Shown here: positions 26,258 to 57,503 of the stretch, piece by piece
How positions within the stretch are numbered: position 1 is the stretch's first letter
Layout of the letters: the number at the start of each line of letters is the position of its first letter
Assembly (NCBI RefSeq): GCF_015832195.1
Contig: NC_052019.1
Span: forward strand, 47,619,016-47,683,015
Source of the DNA: Motacilla alba alba
Taxonomy: Eukaryota; Chordata; Aves; Passeriformes; Motacillidae
DNA: 64,000 nt
Direction of reading: 5' to 3'
Program-made: the position numbers and the translations under genes
The notes under the pieces: model-generated
What the model saw: only the letters and a program-made list of their open reading frames with translations
The model's database searches: none
What the model was told of the DNA's origin: nothing

Positions 26258-26983
26258 TAGGGAAGAATAACCCCAGGCACCAGCACAGGCTGGGGGCTGA
26301 CCTGCTGGAAGCAGCTCTGTAGAGAAGGACCTGGGTGTCCTGGTGGACAACAAGCCTTCCCTGAGCCAGCAGTGTCCTTGTGGCCAAGAAGGCCAATGGC
26401 ATCCTGGGGTGCTTTGGGAAGAGCACTGCCAGCTGGTTGAGGGATGTGATCCTGCCCCTCTGCTCAGCCGTGGTGAGGCACATCTGGAGTGCTGTGTCCA
26501 GTTCTGGGCTCCTCAGCACAAGAGGGACATGGAGCTCCTGGAGTGGGTCCAGCAGAGGCCACAAGGGCAATGAGGGAACTGGAGCATCTCTTATGAGGAA
26601 AGGCAGAGGGAGCTGGATCTGTTCAGCCTCGAGAAGAGATGACAGAGAGGGGACCTCAGTGTTTCTAAGCATCTGAAGGGAGGGTGTGAAGGGGAGGGAG
26701 CCAGGCTCTGCTCAGTGGTGCCGGGCAATAGGACAAGAGACAAGAAATTGATGCACAGAAAGTTCCACCTGAGCATGAGGAAGAACTTCTTTACTGTGCA
26801 GGTGACTGAGCACTGGAACAGATTGCCCAGAGAGGCTGTGGAGTCTCCCTCATTGGAGAGACTCAAGAACTATCTGGATGCAATTCCTGTGCCATGTGCT
26901 CGAGGCTGATCCTGCTTGAGCAGGGAGGTTGGACCAGATGAGCCACTGTGGTCCCTTCCAGCCTGACCCATCCTCTGTGAGAT
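26258..26983 (+). mobile_element. CR1 LINE, 5'-truncated copy (plus strand)
   Basis: About 725 bp read as the 3' part of a CR1 retrotransposon in the forward direction. Hallmark phrases include GACCTGGGTGTCCTGGTGGA, CTGTGTCCAGTTCTGGGCTC, TATGAGGAAAGGCAGAGGGA and GAGGAAGAACTTCTTTACTG, and it ends in the typical GGTTGGACCAGATGAGC... CCCTTCCAGCC segment. CR1 moves by target-primed reverse transcription and usually leaves 5'-truncated copies. This one lacks the reverse transcriptase and endonuclease regions, is diverged, and cannot move by itself. Open frames within it on either strand are relics. Confidence 0.93.
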
Positions 26984-28440
26984 GTATACTTAGCTGTGTA
27001 TCTGGGTAGTTCCTTAGTGCCTAACTGCCAATGCATGAAGAGAGCACATAGAAATACTTGCTAGATTCATGGAAACTTGTTCTCTTCAGACTTTGTGAAG
27101 TTTTCTTCTTTCCCTTGCACTTAAAATGTATTTTTCCAGGAGGAGTCTGAGAATGTGTAACTGATGTTTGCCTGGCTTTCCCAAGGAAGCAGCTGCTGCT
27201 GTGCAGCAACAGAGACTGTGGTGGAGGAGGAGGCAGCACTGCTTTCTTCATGTAACAGGCACAGCTGCAGGAGATCTGAAATGTTGTGGCTACACTTGAC
27301 CTGGTTTCCTTGTCGAAAGCACATCTGGTTTTCAGTTTGATTTAACTTGGAATCTGTGTTCTGCCTGTGCTGGGGCTAGGAGTCCTGAGATGCAAATCCT
27401 TCTGTAAAATGCCAGTGTGTTACTGCTGGGAAAATTACCAAGAGAGCAAATCTAAATGTTGTCTTGGTAGTCCTATGAGAGAGGCTCACCTTTGTCTTGT
27501 CACCTGATGTGGCTGGGATTTCTGCCTGGCGATTTGAGTGCTCCAGGAACTGTCAGACTCCCCCCTCCTCGCTGTACTGCTTTAATTTGGCTGGTATTCC
27601 CTCACAGCAGCATTGTCTTGGTAGAGATGACTTTCCTCTGTGCTAGTATTTCTTGCATGGCACTGTGGACAAGAGGAGCCCAGAGTGTCCTCTGTGACAC
27701 ACGTGCGCTGTGCTGTGAACTTGGTCCCTGTCTTCCCTGGAGCAGCTGAGCTGAGGAGTTTCTGCAGCTCGCCTAAGGTTCCTGCAGGAGCTGAACCAAG
27801 GTGGAAACAGGCTGCTCTTGGTTGCATCCTGCACCAGAGGTACTGGAATTCTTTTGTGCAAACGAGCAATCATTTTCATCTTAAGAGCTGGGAGAATAAA
27901 TGCCTACAAACTGCAGCCTTCTGACAAAACCTTTGCTTGCTTCTGGTATGGAGAGCATTCACAGAAGAGACAAAGAGAGGGGAGATTTGCAAGGGTTACT
28001 GATTATAAGACTGTATAAATTCCTGAAGAGCAGGCAAGCCTGAGGTTTTAAAATTCTGTCTTATACAGTCCCTTCCAGTGTCCTGGCTTAGGAGGGCTTT
28101 GTAAATGCTGCAAATGTTCAATAGACCCAATATTTGGAGTCTGGATGTTTTAAACCAGGGCCTGAACTGAAGGGCTGTCATGCAAAACAAATGCACTGGG
28201 GTGGCAGTGGAGGATGGAACAGCTAATAGATGTTTTCCCTTTGCTTGACATCTGTCACCTTCCCCCATGCCAACCCTTCCTCTGTTTATAGCAAACCATT
28301 TGCTCCCATTAATTATAACTGGATTGCTGCCATCTGACCAGCTTTGTGCCTGTACAAATGTCAACAGAGCCAGGACTACACAGGTGGGGAGAAGGGCCAG
28401 TCAGAGGAGATCTGGTACATCTGTTTTGGGAGGGATAGAT
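26984..28440. other. Intergenic region right of the CR1 copy
   Basis: Unique sequence. Overlapping open frames on both strands at 27490-28360 show no recognisable protein. The right end (from about 28200) merges into a possible conserved element. Confidence 0.5.
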
Positions 28441-28740
28441 GGGGGGGAGGGGGGAAATGCCACCCCCCCTTTCCAAATCAGGCACATTGGCCTACAGCAA
28501 TAATTGAAATGCAGACTGGGAGCCCCAGGATGCCACTTTACCCGGCCCTTTTCAGAGCAGACTGCACTTTAAGCCATCCCCTCCAGTTAAATCTCTTTAC
28601 CAAAGTGGTCTGTATGAAGCCTTGCATACAAGAAGATAATGGTGCTGTCATTTTTACAAATAATCACAATGGGAGCAGAAAAGTAAGAGGAAAATGATTA
28701 CGCCTGAAAATGCAATGAGGCTCCAATTGCTAATGCAGTG
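28200..28740. promoter_or_regulatory. Possible conserved non-coding element with G/C tracts
   Basis: Non-repetitive sequence with homeodomain-type cores (CCATTAATTATAACT), TAATTGAAATG and AATGATTACG. An embedded G-run/C-run block is listed separately. The texture is that of a developmental enhancer, but conservation cannot be judged from one sequence. Confidence 0.22.
28441..28469. repeat. G-tract / C-tract block with hairpin or G-quadruplex potential
   Basis: G7-A-G6 at 28441-28454 is followed after 8 nt by C7 at 28463-28469. The G6 and C7 tracts can pair as a short-loop hairpin. Together with GGGAGGGA just upstream, the + strand can also form a G-quadruplex. Sequencing and polymerase errors are likely in such tracts. 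Confidence 0.8.
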
Positions 28741-31426
28741 GAAACTAAAAGGAAGCTGAACCACAATCCCAAGCTCTTCCTGCCAGGCTGGCTTTTCTGC
28801 TGTGATTTAGGAGTGTACAGCTGTGTTGCCATGATGTTAGGAGGAAATGTACCTACCCTGGGATGGTTTTCCTTGTGTAAAATACTATGAAGACAAAGTA
28901 TTTAGTGTGGTAGTTGAAGCAAATCTTGAGAGGGTTAACACAGATTGGCTTGGCTGGGTTGTAAAAGAAGAATCCCTGCAAGTCTTCCTGTGGCTGCCTC
29001 CAGCAGCGATGTTCTGCTTCTGCTGGGGCCATGAAACAAGAGGGTGGCACTGGTTTTAACATTGGGGATTAAACCTCATTTTAAAATGAAGTAGAACAGC
29101 AGGCTTCCCTCAGTCCTTCATATAATGGCAGGAAGTGTTTCTTTGTGATGTGGGATGGAGGGGGTTGGTGGGATGTTCTTTTGTGTACCCCAGAGTACTT
29201 CAAGCCTTTTAGAATGATGATGATCTGAATCTGTTCAGACATGGAGGACCTGAGTGCCAAGGCTGTGAGTATTCCAAGCACCTGAACTAAGGGCAAAATG
29301 GTTTTGGGGGAGAAAGAATGGTGCCTTGTTCTCACAAACTTGCGAGGAAGGGGACCTTTCGAAGTCAACAGTGAGGAGATTTCTAAACAGAAAAGCCTTG
29401 GAGATGTGTTTACAGCATGTTGTAGGAAGTATGTCATTCCCTTCTCCATGGCCTAGCATCTGGGGATCCCGCCTTCAGGGGCCTCTGGCCCCCACTCTGC
29501 TGCAGCAGCAGTGGTGTTTGTCTGGGGCTTAAGTGCCCCCATGTTGCAACATCCAAGTCAAGTAAGCAGCTTCCAGCTTCACTGTTCTCCCATCAGAGAG
29601 GGCAGCAGTAGATCTTTAACACACCTCTTCCTTCTTTCTCACGTTCCTGCCCCTGGTGCAAGATTTTTCTTCCCTCTAAGAATGAGCATTTTTTGTTTCT
29701 TTAAGCAGCACTTTCTGTGCTGATGGCAGATACTCCCTTTGCTGGTTAGAGGTGGGGCAAATAAAACATGGAGCTGACTTATCTCCCACATTCTGCAAGA
29801 ATTTCTCCTAGCACAATATTTTCCCTAATTAAGCTAACTTAGGGAATAATTTACAGGTCAAAGTAAATGGACTTGCCTAATGTATAAACATAGTTAGAAA
29901 GCAGAGTGTGTCACAGAGTGATGCCTGGAGAGCAGTCATTGTGGCTCATGGGTTGGTGGGGGTGGAACTGTCAGTCTTCTGAGACAAAATGTGCCTCAAA
30001 ATTATTTGTTGTGTCTGCATTAGGTAAACAGAGTTGAGTGTAACAGGAACTTGATGGATGCATCTTTTTCAGGAAAAAAACAAATGTAACTGTGTCAATA
30101 AAATAGCAGAGAATTAATTTGCTGCTGAGGTGATATGTGCCAGTTTTAGTGCCAGTGCTGCTGGATTACCAGCAAGCCTTTGCAGGTTTGGGGTGGCACT
30201 TGTCACACAAGTGTAGAAGTAACAGAGAGCTCTGCTGGCAGAGCCTGGCTCCTGGGAACAGCCTAAAGGCAAGAGAATGTGCATTTCCATAAGCTCTGTT
30301 TTGAGACAGGGTAAACCACAGGGTTCATGTTTAAATACAAGGTCCTGTTCCTCTGCTTGGGGCTTTACTTGAGTGAAAAGATTTGAGCTTTTCTAAAACA
30401 TTTCCTCTTTGAAAGTGTGTTGACAATGTGCATGTAACAAAACTAAGATTTGAGCTTTTCTGAAACAAAAAAGGAGGGAAATGACACAACAGATAGGGAA
30501 GTGAAGAGAAAAGGTGAGGCAGAAGTTATTTGGATGCTCAGCTGGGCATTCCCAGTAGTAACCACTGTATGATGGCTACAGCCAGTGGTTTGGGTGGTGA
30601 CAGTGAGTGGTCACGGCCCCCTGAGGCACAGCAGCAAACCACCCAAGTCTCAGGAAGAGCCTGTGTTCCTGGGAGAAGTGTCCTGGGAAGGTCTGGTTTG
30701 ACTTCTCTGGGTCTTGGCTAACATTGTGCTATGTTAGCACCTCTGGAACGAGGTCTCTGGAAGTGCACTGAAGAAATTATGCTGAAAGGCATAAGTGGGG
30801 ATGTTCATTAATGGCAGGATTCTTTTCCAAGAAAGGCTAAAGGGCTGAGAGAGCTTTGTTAAAGCCAGTGCATCTGTCTGTTCAGCTGGCTGATGCAGGA
30901 AAGTGCACCTTTGCACCGAAAAGGGCAGCACTTGGCTGCTGAAGGGTGCTAGCCTGCCTTTAGACATTCCCATCTGGGAATACACTGAGGGCTGGGGGGA
31001 ACATTACAGATTGCTGAGTGTGAAATCACCACGTTCCCAAGACACTGAGTGATCTGAATGTGTGTAGCAGGGGGGCTTTCCAAGGTGTGTGGAGTTGATG
31101 GATGGGGGGACCAGTGCTGGTGACAAACTCAGGCTCTCAAAAAAGGAAGCTTGAGAATTCTTGTTATTGTCACAGAAACATTTTGCAACTGTGGAGAGAG
31201 CAATTCCTATCTTCTCCCACAGAATAGGTTATTTCAGAATTCAGTCCTGATATCCCCTGAAGTTAAAGAAAGGGACCAGGAGAACAAGGTTTTTTCTGAT
31301 GCCTCCAAGGATGTACATCCTGGTAATGATTCAGACATACTTTCTTACTGCTTCTGCTTTTCTGTAGATTGTGATTTATATTATACCTGAGGTTTTCAGC
31401 TTTAATGGTTTTGGGGTTTTTCTTGG
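28741..31426. other. Intergenic region, no gene recognised
   Basis: Unique sequence apart from a short direct repeat at 30378-30467. Open frames are short and unrecognised. Confidence 0.55.
30378..30467. repeat. Pair of 23-bp direct repeats
   Basis: AAGATTTGAGCTTTTCTRAA plus ACA occurs at 30378-30400 and 30445-30467. The copies differ at one base and have a 67-bp period. They look like a small tandem duplication with a diverged spacer. Confidence 0.8.
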
Positions 31427-31665
31427 TCACAGAATAATTTAGGTTGGAAAAGTTGCTTAAGGTCTTTAAGTCCAACTGTAAACCTACACTGCCAAGTCCA
31501 CCACTAAACCATGACCCCAGGTGACACATGTACAGGTCTTTTGAGTAGCTCCAGGGATGGTGAGTCAACCACTTTCCTGGACAGCCTTTTCCAATCTTAC
31601 AACTCTTTTGGCGACAAAATTTTTCCTAACATCCAATCTAGCCCTCCCCTGGCGCAATACTATTT
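31427..31665 (-). mobile_element. CR1 LINE fragment (minus strand)
   Basis: The stretch starts with TCACAGAATAATTTAGGTTGG, in the form typical of a reversed CR1 3' terminus. It continues with CACTGCCAAGTCCACCACTA, TCCAGGGATGGTGAGTCAAC and CCTCCCCTGGCGCAA, all familiar CR1 segments. It is truncated at the right and encodes nothing functional. Confidence 0.92.
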
Positions 31666-32169
31666 GTTGGAGCCTCCCACCATTTGGGAGTGATTTGAAA
31701 TAAAGTAGAAAAATGCTTAACCAGGTACAGCTGAATACCCCAAACAAACAAATGAATGCTTAGAGTCTCCCCCTTGTCCTGCCTCTTCTAGGTGTGCATT
31801 TGTGGCTGTTACTTGAGCAGTGAGGGCACTGGCACAGTGAATATGCTATATTCATTTGTGTACACAAACACCAATGGAAAAACAGCAATGACAGCAAAGC
31901 TCTACTGTCTCTTCCTGCCCATAACAATGTCTCCCTCCTTCCCTGTAAACACAGATTTTTTTTTTTTTGAGCAGTAGCCTGGCCTTAGCAGCCTGTGTCC
32001 CATCCTATTGGAGGTAAGAGTCAAAGCAGAGCTAGGAATAACTGTGCTGTGTAGGCTTTCTGTTTTGAAGTCCCTAGTGATGCACTTTGTTTGAGCATGG
32101 TGCCTGCTTTGTTGTCAGCTGGCAAAAATGACAAGGAAAGGCAAGTTTCTGCAAGACAGACTTAGAGTG
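31666..32169. other. Intergenic spacer downstream of TET2
   Basis: Unique sequence between the CR1 fragment and the TET2 poly(A) site. It includes a T run at about 31959-31968. Nothing else recognised. Confidence 0.55.
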
Positions 32170-32187
32170 CATTAAATAAATATAAAT

Positions 32188-32193
32188 TTTATT
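32188..32193 (-). terminator. TET2: TET2 distal poly(A) signal
   Basis: AATAAA on the minus strand, inside a TTTTAATAAAATTTATATTT context. Cleavage is expected around 32165-32175. Its distance from the stop gives a 3'UTR length similar to that of mammalian TET2. Confidence 0.7.
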
Positions 32194-32274
32194 AAAAACA
32201 CCCACATCTCAGCGTTATCAGGAATGATATAATAATAAACAGCTTTCAAATAACCTGCATTACATTACAATACT

Positions 32275-32282
32275 TACAGTAT
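32275..32282 (-). promoter_or_regulatory. TET2: miR-144-type 8-mer site
   Basis: The mRNA strand reads ATACTGTA, an 8-mer match to the miR-144-3p seed. It is one of five in this UTR. Confidence 0.4.
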
Positions 32283-32501
32283 TTATAACCATCCTTGGAT
32301 TCTTTTTATAGACATACCAAACATCTCATGAAAATGAATGAAACTAAAGTAAAAAAAAAAAAAAGTAGAACATAAGCATAGAAAATGCACACAGAAGTTC
32401 ATTACCTTAGTGTCAAACTGCTAAAGTTTCCTACACAAGTTAACCACTAGCTTTAGAAGTGAACTTTATACTGCTGTGCGTCAATCAAGATGAAAAATTC
32501 A

Positions 32502-32541
32502 TTCAAGTAAAGTTGACAACTCTCAGAAGCATCTTCAAGTA
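32502..32541 (-). promoter_or_regulatory. TET2: Two miR-26 8-mer sites
   Basis: TACTTGAA on the mRNA strand occurs at 32502-32509 and again at 32534-32541. Both are full 8-mer matches to the miR-26 seed. The 32-nt spacing is in the range reported for cooperative microRNA repression. miR-26 is a published regulator of TET genes. Confidence 0.55.
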
Positions 32542-32998
32542 TGGCTATAATCAACCTGATAATCCTATACAAGCAACTCTGTCTGCTTTGTCATTCGTTC
32601 CAACTGAGGCAGGGTTCTGTACACCAAAAATTACAGCTCAGGTATTTACAATACAAAACTGATTCTCCAACTAAGCTTCCTGCTCCTGCTGCCAGCAGTT
32701 TGGCAAATGACGGTGCACGGCGTACTAACCAAACATCTACTATGGATTGCATGAATTAGGATTAAAAAAAATCACCAAAAGATGAAGATATATAATGATT
32801 TACTTAATCTGACATATAACCATCATTTTTTTTCCAAAAAGGCGAAACTTTTGTTTCAATTAGTGGATAAAGTCAAAGACTGAGAACCCAAAATTGCCGT
32901 AATAAATATTTGACCATTAAACCCAAAGGCCTCCTTTGATCTACTTGAGTTAGGTTGTGATTCTGTTGGATAGAATTTCTTTTGACCAAACATAATCT

Positions 32999-33006
32999 TA
33001 CAGTAT
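32999..33006 (-). promoter_or_regulatory. TET2: miR-144-type 8-mer site
   Basis: ATACTGTA on the mRNA strand. The next copy lies 98 nt away at 33097. Confidence 0.4.
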
Positions 33007-33096
33007 ATTGCACAAGATATAGCTGGGACATGGAGGTTTGCATGTTTAGGGAAGCCCTTGTACTGACTGTACCTTTTTATATTTTATTTCATTCAT

Positions 33097-33104
33097 TACA
33101 GTAT
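33097..33104 (-). promoter_or_regulatory. TET2: miR-144-type 8-mer site
   Basis: ATACTGTA on the mRNA strand, close to an internal AATAAA at 33083-33088. Confidence 0.4.
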
Positions 33105-33756
33105 CCAAGAAGCCTTGTTTAGAGAGTGACTTGAACAACTCTAGCAAACAGTCACTTGCCAAACCCCTGCCTTACATTTTTCCCTTTAATCAGCTCAGTG
33201 CATTCTACTTTCTTTTTGTTTAATCATTTGAAACAGTCAAAACATTCTAAATCTCTTAAACACTTCTGTTACAATAAAAAGAGCTAACAAATTTACAAAA
33301 TTAGTTTTAGTTACACAATACATGTACAAGAAAAATAAGAGAAGGGATTCAAAAGAAAAACATTAAATCCCTGAAAAAAGAAACAAAACAAAAAACCCAA
33401 GAATAATATATTTAACCTACAACAGCTTTACATACACATAGGTGACACGTTGGCATAGGAGAACATGAGCTGAAATATCCCTGAATTTTTAGAACCAAAA
33501 AAAAAAAAAAAAGTTGAAGTTCAAGTTATACTTGCTAAAATGTCAAGTATTGAGAGTTTTTTGTTTAGGTTTTTTTTTGTTTGTTTTTTTTCAAAGGCTG
33601 TTGGGGGAAAAAGATGGTATACAATATATAAACTTTCACACTCAGTTCAATATCCTATTGCCAAACTAGTGTTGAGGTATATGACAAGTAGGAACATCAC
33701 TCAAACCTTTTAATGTATTTTTAGCTCACATTATGATATATTTGTAGCAGGCTGAG

Positions 33757-33764
33757 TAGCACCA
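33757..33764 (-). promoter_or_regulatory. TET2: miR-29 8-mer site
   Basis: TGGTGCTA on the mRNA strand is a full 8-mer match to miR-29a/b/c. TET mRNAs are reported miR-29 targets. Confidence 0.55.
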
Positions 33765-33812
33765 TGATGTGAATTCAGCTCAAAACCCAAATATATATAG
33801 ATTTAATATTTT

Positions 33813-33820
33813 TACAGTAC
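33813..33820 (-). promoter_or_regulatory. TET2: miR-101 8-mer site
   Basis: GTACTGTA on the mRNA strand matches the miR-101-3p seed. It lies about 50 nt from a miR-29 site. Confidence 0.45.
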
Positions 33821-33939
33821 TAAAATACTAAAGCATTGCGTTAAAAAAAGTTTTGTTTACAATTTAATTTACTATACAACTCTCCTGCTTTTTAAATTTT
33901 TTAATAGAAATTAATGATTTAAAACCACCACAGCAAGCC

Positions 33940-33946
33940 AGCTGCC
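33940..33946 (-). promoter_or_regulatory. TET2: miR-22 7-mer site
   Basis: GGCAGCT on the mRNA strand is a 7mer-m8 match to miR-22-3p. Repression of TET2 by miR-22 is established in mammals. Confidence 0.4.
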
Positions 33947-34278
33947 TATTTTTTTTTCTATTAATCAACGGAATCGCACAGAACTAACCCTGTTTCATTC
34001 ATCTTGTGTAGGCATCGGTCTGCTCAGTCTTTCTGGAAAAGAGGCCACTTGCACCGAGAAATGACTTGCACCACAATGTACATAATTATCAACACAAAAG
34101 CAGTTCTGCCATTCCATAGTGGGAGCACACAGATCTCTAGAAACAGCAGAAGCCCAAGCTAACTAGGTGTAGTCTGTTGCATGCTGCTAATTATTACCTG
34201 TGGTTAATATAAAATTGTTTCCTTAAAACTGTACATATTTGAGCAATGAACTTGTCATAATAATTGTAGAAAACAGTT

Positions 34279-34286
34279 TACAGTAT
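34279..34286 (-). promoter_or_regulatory. TET2: miR-144-type 8-mer site
   Basis: ATACTGTA on the mRNA strand, 15 nt from a miR-29 7-mer at 34301-34307. Confidence 0.4.
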
Positions 34287-34300
34287 AGCTGTGTGAGATG

Positions 34301-34307
34301 AGCACCA
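34301..34307 (-). promoter_or_regulatory. TET2: miR-29 7-mer site
   Basis: TGGTGCT on the mRNA strand (7mer-m8), without the terminal A. Confidence 0.4.
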
Positions 34308-34836
34308 GAAAAAAATGTGTTTTGTGTACTAAATTATTCCCTTATATCCAGTAAGCCCCATTTTTACCATAACTGACTGTATTAAAAATGGATACGTAGC
34401 CCACTAGCTGATGCATGGCTAAACCAAAAGTATTTAAAAGCTTTTTTAGTTTAAAAAAATTATCTTTGCATTTTAAAATCAAAGTAAACTCTTCTTTTTT
34501 TTTTTTTTTTTTTTTTTAATGTCTTAGTACCTTAGCATTGTTCAAGTTGCCAAGCTTAGGTAGACAAAGTGCTTTTGAAACACTATTTAAAAAAAATATC
34601 TCTCTTTCTCTATTTTATTGTCCTTTTCTAGGACTTGACTGGATGAGCAAAATCCAGAGGTCTTTGTAATTCCCATATGTTAAAAAGTAAGCTTATTTTA
34701 ACACCAGGTAACTTCAATACATACATGAATGAAAAGGTCCTCCCTGTTGCTGAAGAACGTTTGACTATATCATTGACATTTTGTTATAAAGGCATTAACT
34801 GTTTCACTGATAAAATAAAGACACCATTCTCTTGGA

Positions 34837-34844
34837 TAGCACCA
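34837..34844 (-). promoter_or_regulatory. TET2: miR-29 8-mer site
   Basis: TGGTGCTA on the mRNA strand, a second perfect miR-29 8-mer. It lies upstream of the internal poly(A) signal at 34614, so it would be kept in a short-UTR isoform. Confidence 0.55.
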
Positions 34845-34992
34845 TGGTTTTAGAATATTCAAACAAATTCAGTGTTTTGCTGTCTATTTGTCTTACCTAC
34901 TTTGTTAAATAAAATCAAAATACTATTAAGATTACAGTAAAAACTGCATGTTAAAAAGCCATAATTCCAGTATTTCAGTACATCATAGATTC

Positions 34993-34999
34993 AGCACCA
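34993..34999 (-). promoter_or_regulatory. TET2: miR-29 7-mer site
   Basis: TGGTGCT on the mRNA strand, 34 nt from the miR-144-type site at 35033. Confidence 0.4.
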
Positions 35000-35032
35000 G
35001 ATGTTATTTTAAGATTCCTGCAGTTGTAATAC

Positions 35033-35040
35033 TACAGTAT
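35033..35040 (-). promoter_or_regulatory. TET2: miR-144-type 8-mer site
   Basis: ATACTGTA on the mRNA strand. This is the site of this type nearest the stop codon. Confidence 0.4.
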
Positions 35041-35508
35041 TATTTTTTAGGGTTGTTTTTGCTCCTGTTCCATGACTATGCAAACTTGATGACATTAGCA
35101 GTGGCCACAGATGAGAAAAAACTGTAAGAAAAAAAAAAATCCATTTGCAGATTATCTCTTTCAGTAATAGAGCCAGTGTTTTCCAATGTCAATTGTGAAA
35201 CACTTTTTTTGTTGTGTTCTCTCCTTTTATCTTTCCTTTTATTTTCTTCTTCTGTTTTCGAAATTTTTTTTGCATAGGATGCTTTGGTCTGTTTCCTACA
35301 TGCCATCTGTGACCACTTAAAAATCAGTGGAAAACAAGTGCTCTAGTGAGATTTACCTCTTTTTGCTGGTGTGCCGAGGCTTTTTCCACCGATGAGCTCC
35401 GTAAAAACACTGTTTTCTTCTCCACCCTTGCCTTCCACGAAACCTAAAGCACTACTACCCTAGTGACAAGGTGTTTTTTCAAATGAGGTAACCAACCAAG
35501 GTGTGAAG

Positions 35509-56106
<20,598 letters not shown>

Positions 56107-56151
56107 CTGGCCTGCTCTGAGGCCATCCACAAGGCTACCCTCTGAACGTAT
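56107..56151 (-). other. TET2: TET2 5'UTR part of the first coding exon
   Basis: 45 nt lie between the acceptor (CTCTTTCAG, ending at 56152) and the start codon. The TET2 frame is open back through this piece but has no in-frame ATG, only GTG at 56130. Further 5' non-coding exons must lie beyond 64000. Confidence 0.8.
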
Positions 56152-57456
56152 CTGAAAGAGAAAAGAAACAGGAGAGAATCTAAGTCAGTTTTAGTTTCCA
56201 TTGAAGGACAGCCAGTTACTGACAATTCCTGCAGCGCTCAAACCCTGACCAGCTCCCACACACAGCGTGAGCCTGCAAGCGCACCCGAGGCGTGTTTCTC
56301 TATCCCAGTGCATCTTGCACCCCCAGGTGTCCCTTTTTTTAAAGGTTTGCTCTTCAAGACAAAAAGAGAGTAAAAATACAGAGTGACAACCTTACCCCCA
56401 TTTAACACACAAGATTTTTTTACCAGAAGAAATCTCTCGTAGTGGTGCAAAAAGTATTCTCTGCTTTTGAATGATTTGCATAGACTCCTCTATCATCCCA
56501 TTTTGCCCTTGGTAAGGCAGAAAGTCATGTTGAAGCCGTGGTTCCCAGACTTGGTGCTAATCCTGTAATTTGATCAAGTGTGCCAAAGCTCTTTTGTCTG
56601 ACTTGAAGGAGTATTGCCACCAAGTTTCCAATTAGAGGGGAAAACTTTTTTTTTCTGTCCTCAGCTGTCTGACGGGGTTTTTTAAAACTGGCATTCCTGA
56701 AGACCACGCAAGTGGCACAGTACACAAGACAAAGCCATACTTGACTGCTGTCCACAGGAACTCTTACAGTTTCATCAGCAGATCAGTAAAGTTGACAGAA
56801 GTAGAGTGATTTTTGAAAGGTTTGATGGAAATGCTTTTTTTCAGGTATCAATATCCTTTCAAATTTACATATAGACATCAAGCATGGCTTAAACTGTGCT
56901 TTGGGTTTTGAATTGAGCTCTGAAGCTGTGGAGTTAGGATTCTTTTCTTTGTTGGAATGGGAAATCCCATTTTCTCATATACTCTTGACTTACAAAGTGA
57001 AGTTTTTGGCTGGATAAAAGTACTGACAATGTGCAGTGAGCAAATTCCATACAATGACAAGCTAATCCTGCTCACATGCATCTTCCCAGAATTCACAGAC
57101 CCAGTTAACATAGATAAAGCCCTTGTTTGACTCTGCTTGTAATTTATTCTTTGTTGGTTTATAGTTCTCAACCAGTCACAAATGACAGAAGGCAGACTGA
57201 CAGTGGGTCTTACAGATTTGAAGTTGCACAGAGAAAATTTGGATATATGTATGTCTGTTCTGAAGCTTTTATTTTTGGTTTGCATAAGGGAGAATCTGAA
57301 GGGTTCTCCATTTCCAGGTCAGCTCTGCTTGGACTGCAGAGTCAGGAGAAGCATTACATGTGGCTGGTATTGCCACTACGTAGGAAGACCTATTATACTG
57401 AAAAAATTCTCCCATCATAGTTGCTCTGCTTATGTATTTATCCTACATTAATTTTT

Positions 57457-57503
57457 TAATGTAATTTAAATGTAATTTTAAATGTTATTTAAATGTAATT
57501 TAT
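57457..57503. repeat. Degenerate AT-rich tandem repeat
   Basis: Units close to TTTAAATGTAAT recur about four times with small length changes. A low-complexity minisatellite-like block. Confidence 0.7.

Larger units (their letters stand above)
32170..35508 (-). other. TET2: TET2 3'UTR
   Basis: About 3.3 kb of AT-rich sequence runs from the TET2 stop codon to a poly(A) signal at 32188-32193 (AATAAA on the minus strand). Internal AATAAA motifs at 34614-34619 and 33083-33088 could give shorter isoforms. The UTR carries many microRNA seed matches: miR-29 at 33757, 34301, 34837 and 34993; miR-26 at 32502 and 32534; miR-144 at 32275, 32999, 33097, 34279 and 35033; miR-101 at 33813; miR-22 at 33940. 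It also contains long T runs (34496-34517). Open frames in it, including a Lys-rich one at 35076-35306, are not coding. Confidence 0.85.

Noticed and set aside
26235..26866. Several 76-145 codon open frames on both strands
   Set aside because: They lie within the degraded CR1 copy and its immediate flanks and are repeat relics.
35076..35306. Lys-rich minus-strand open frame (76 codons)
   Set aside because: It lies in the TET2 3'UTR downstream of the stop codon, and its Lys richness reflects A-rich sequence.
56107..56130. An N-terminal extension of TET2 by eight residues (reading DGLRAGQ) upstream of MEQDRTNH
   Set aside because: The codon at 56130 is GTG, not ATG. The conserved vertebrate TET2 start is MEQDRTN at 56106, so this piece is treated as 5'UTR.
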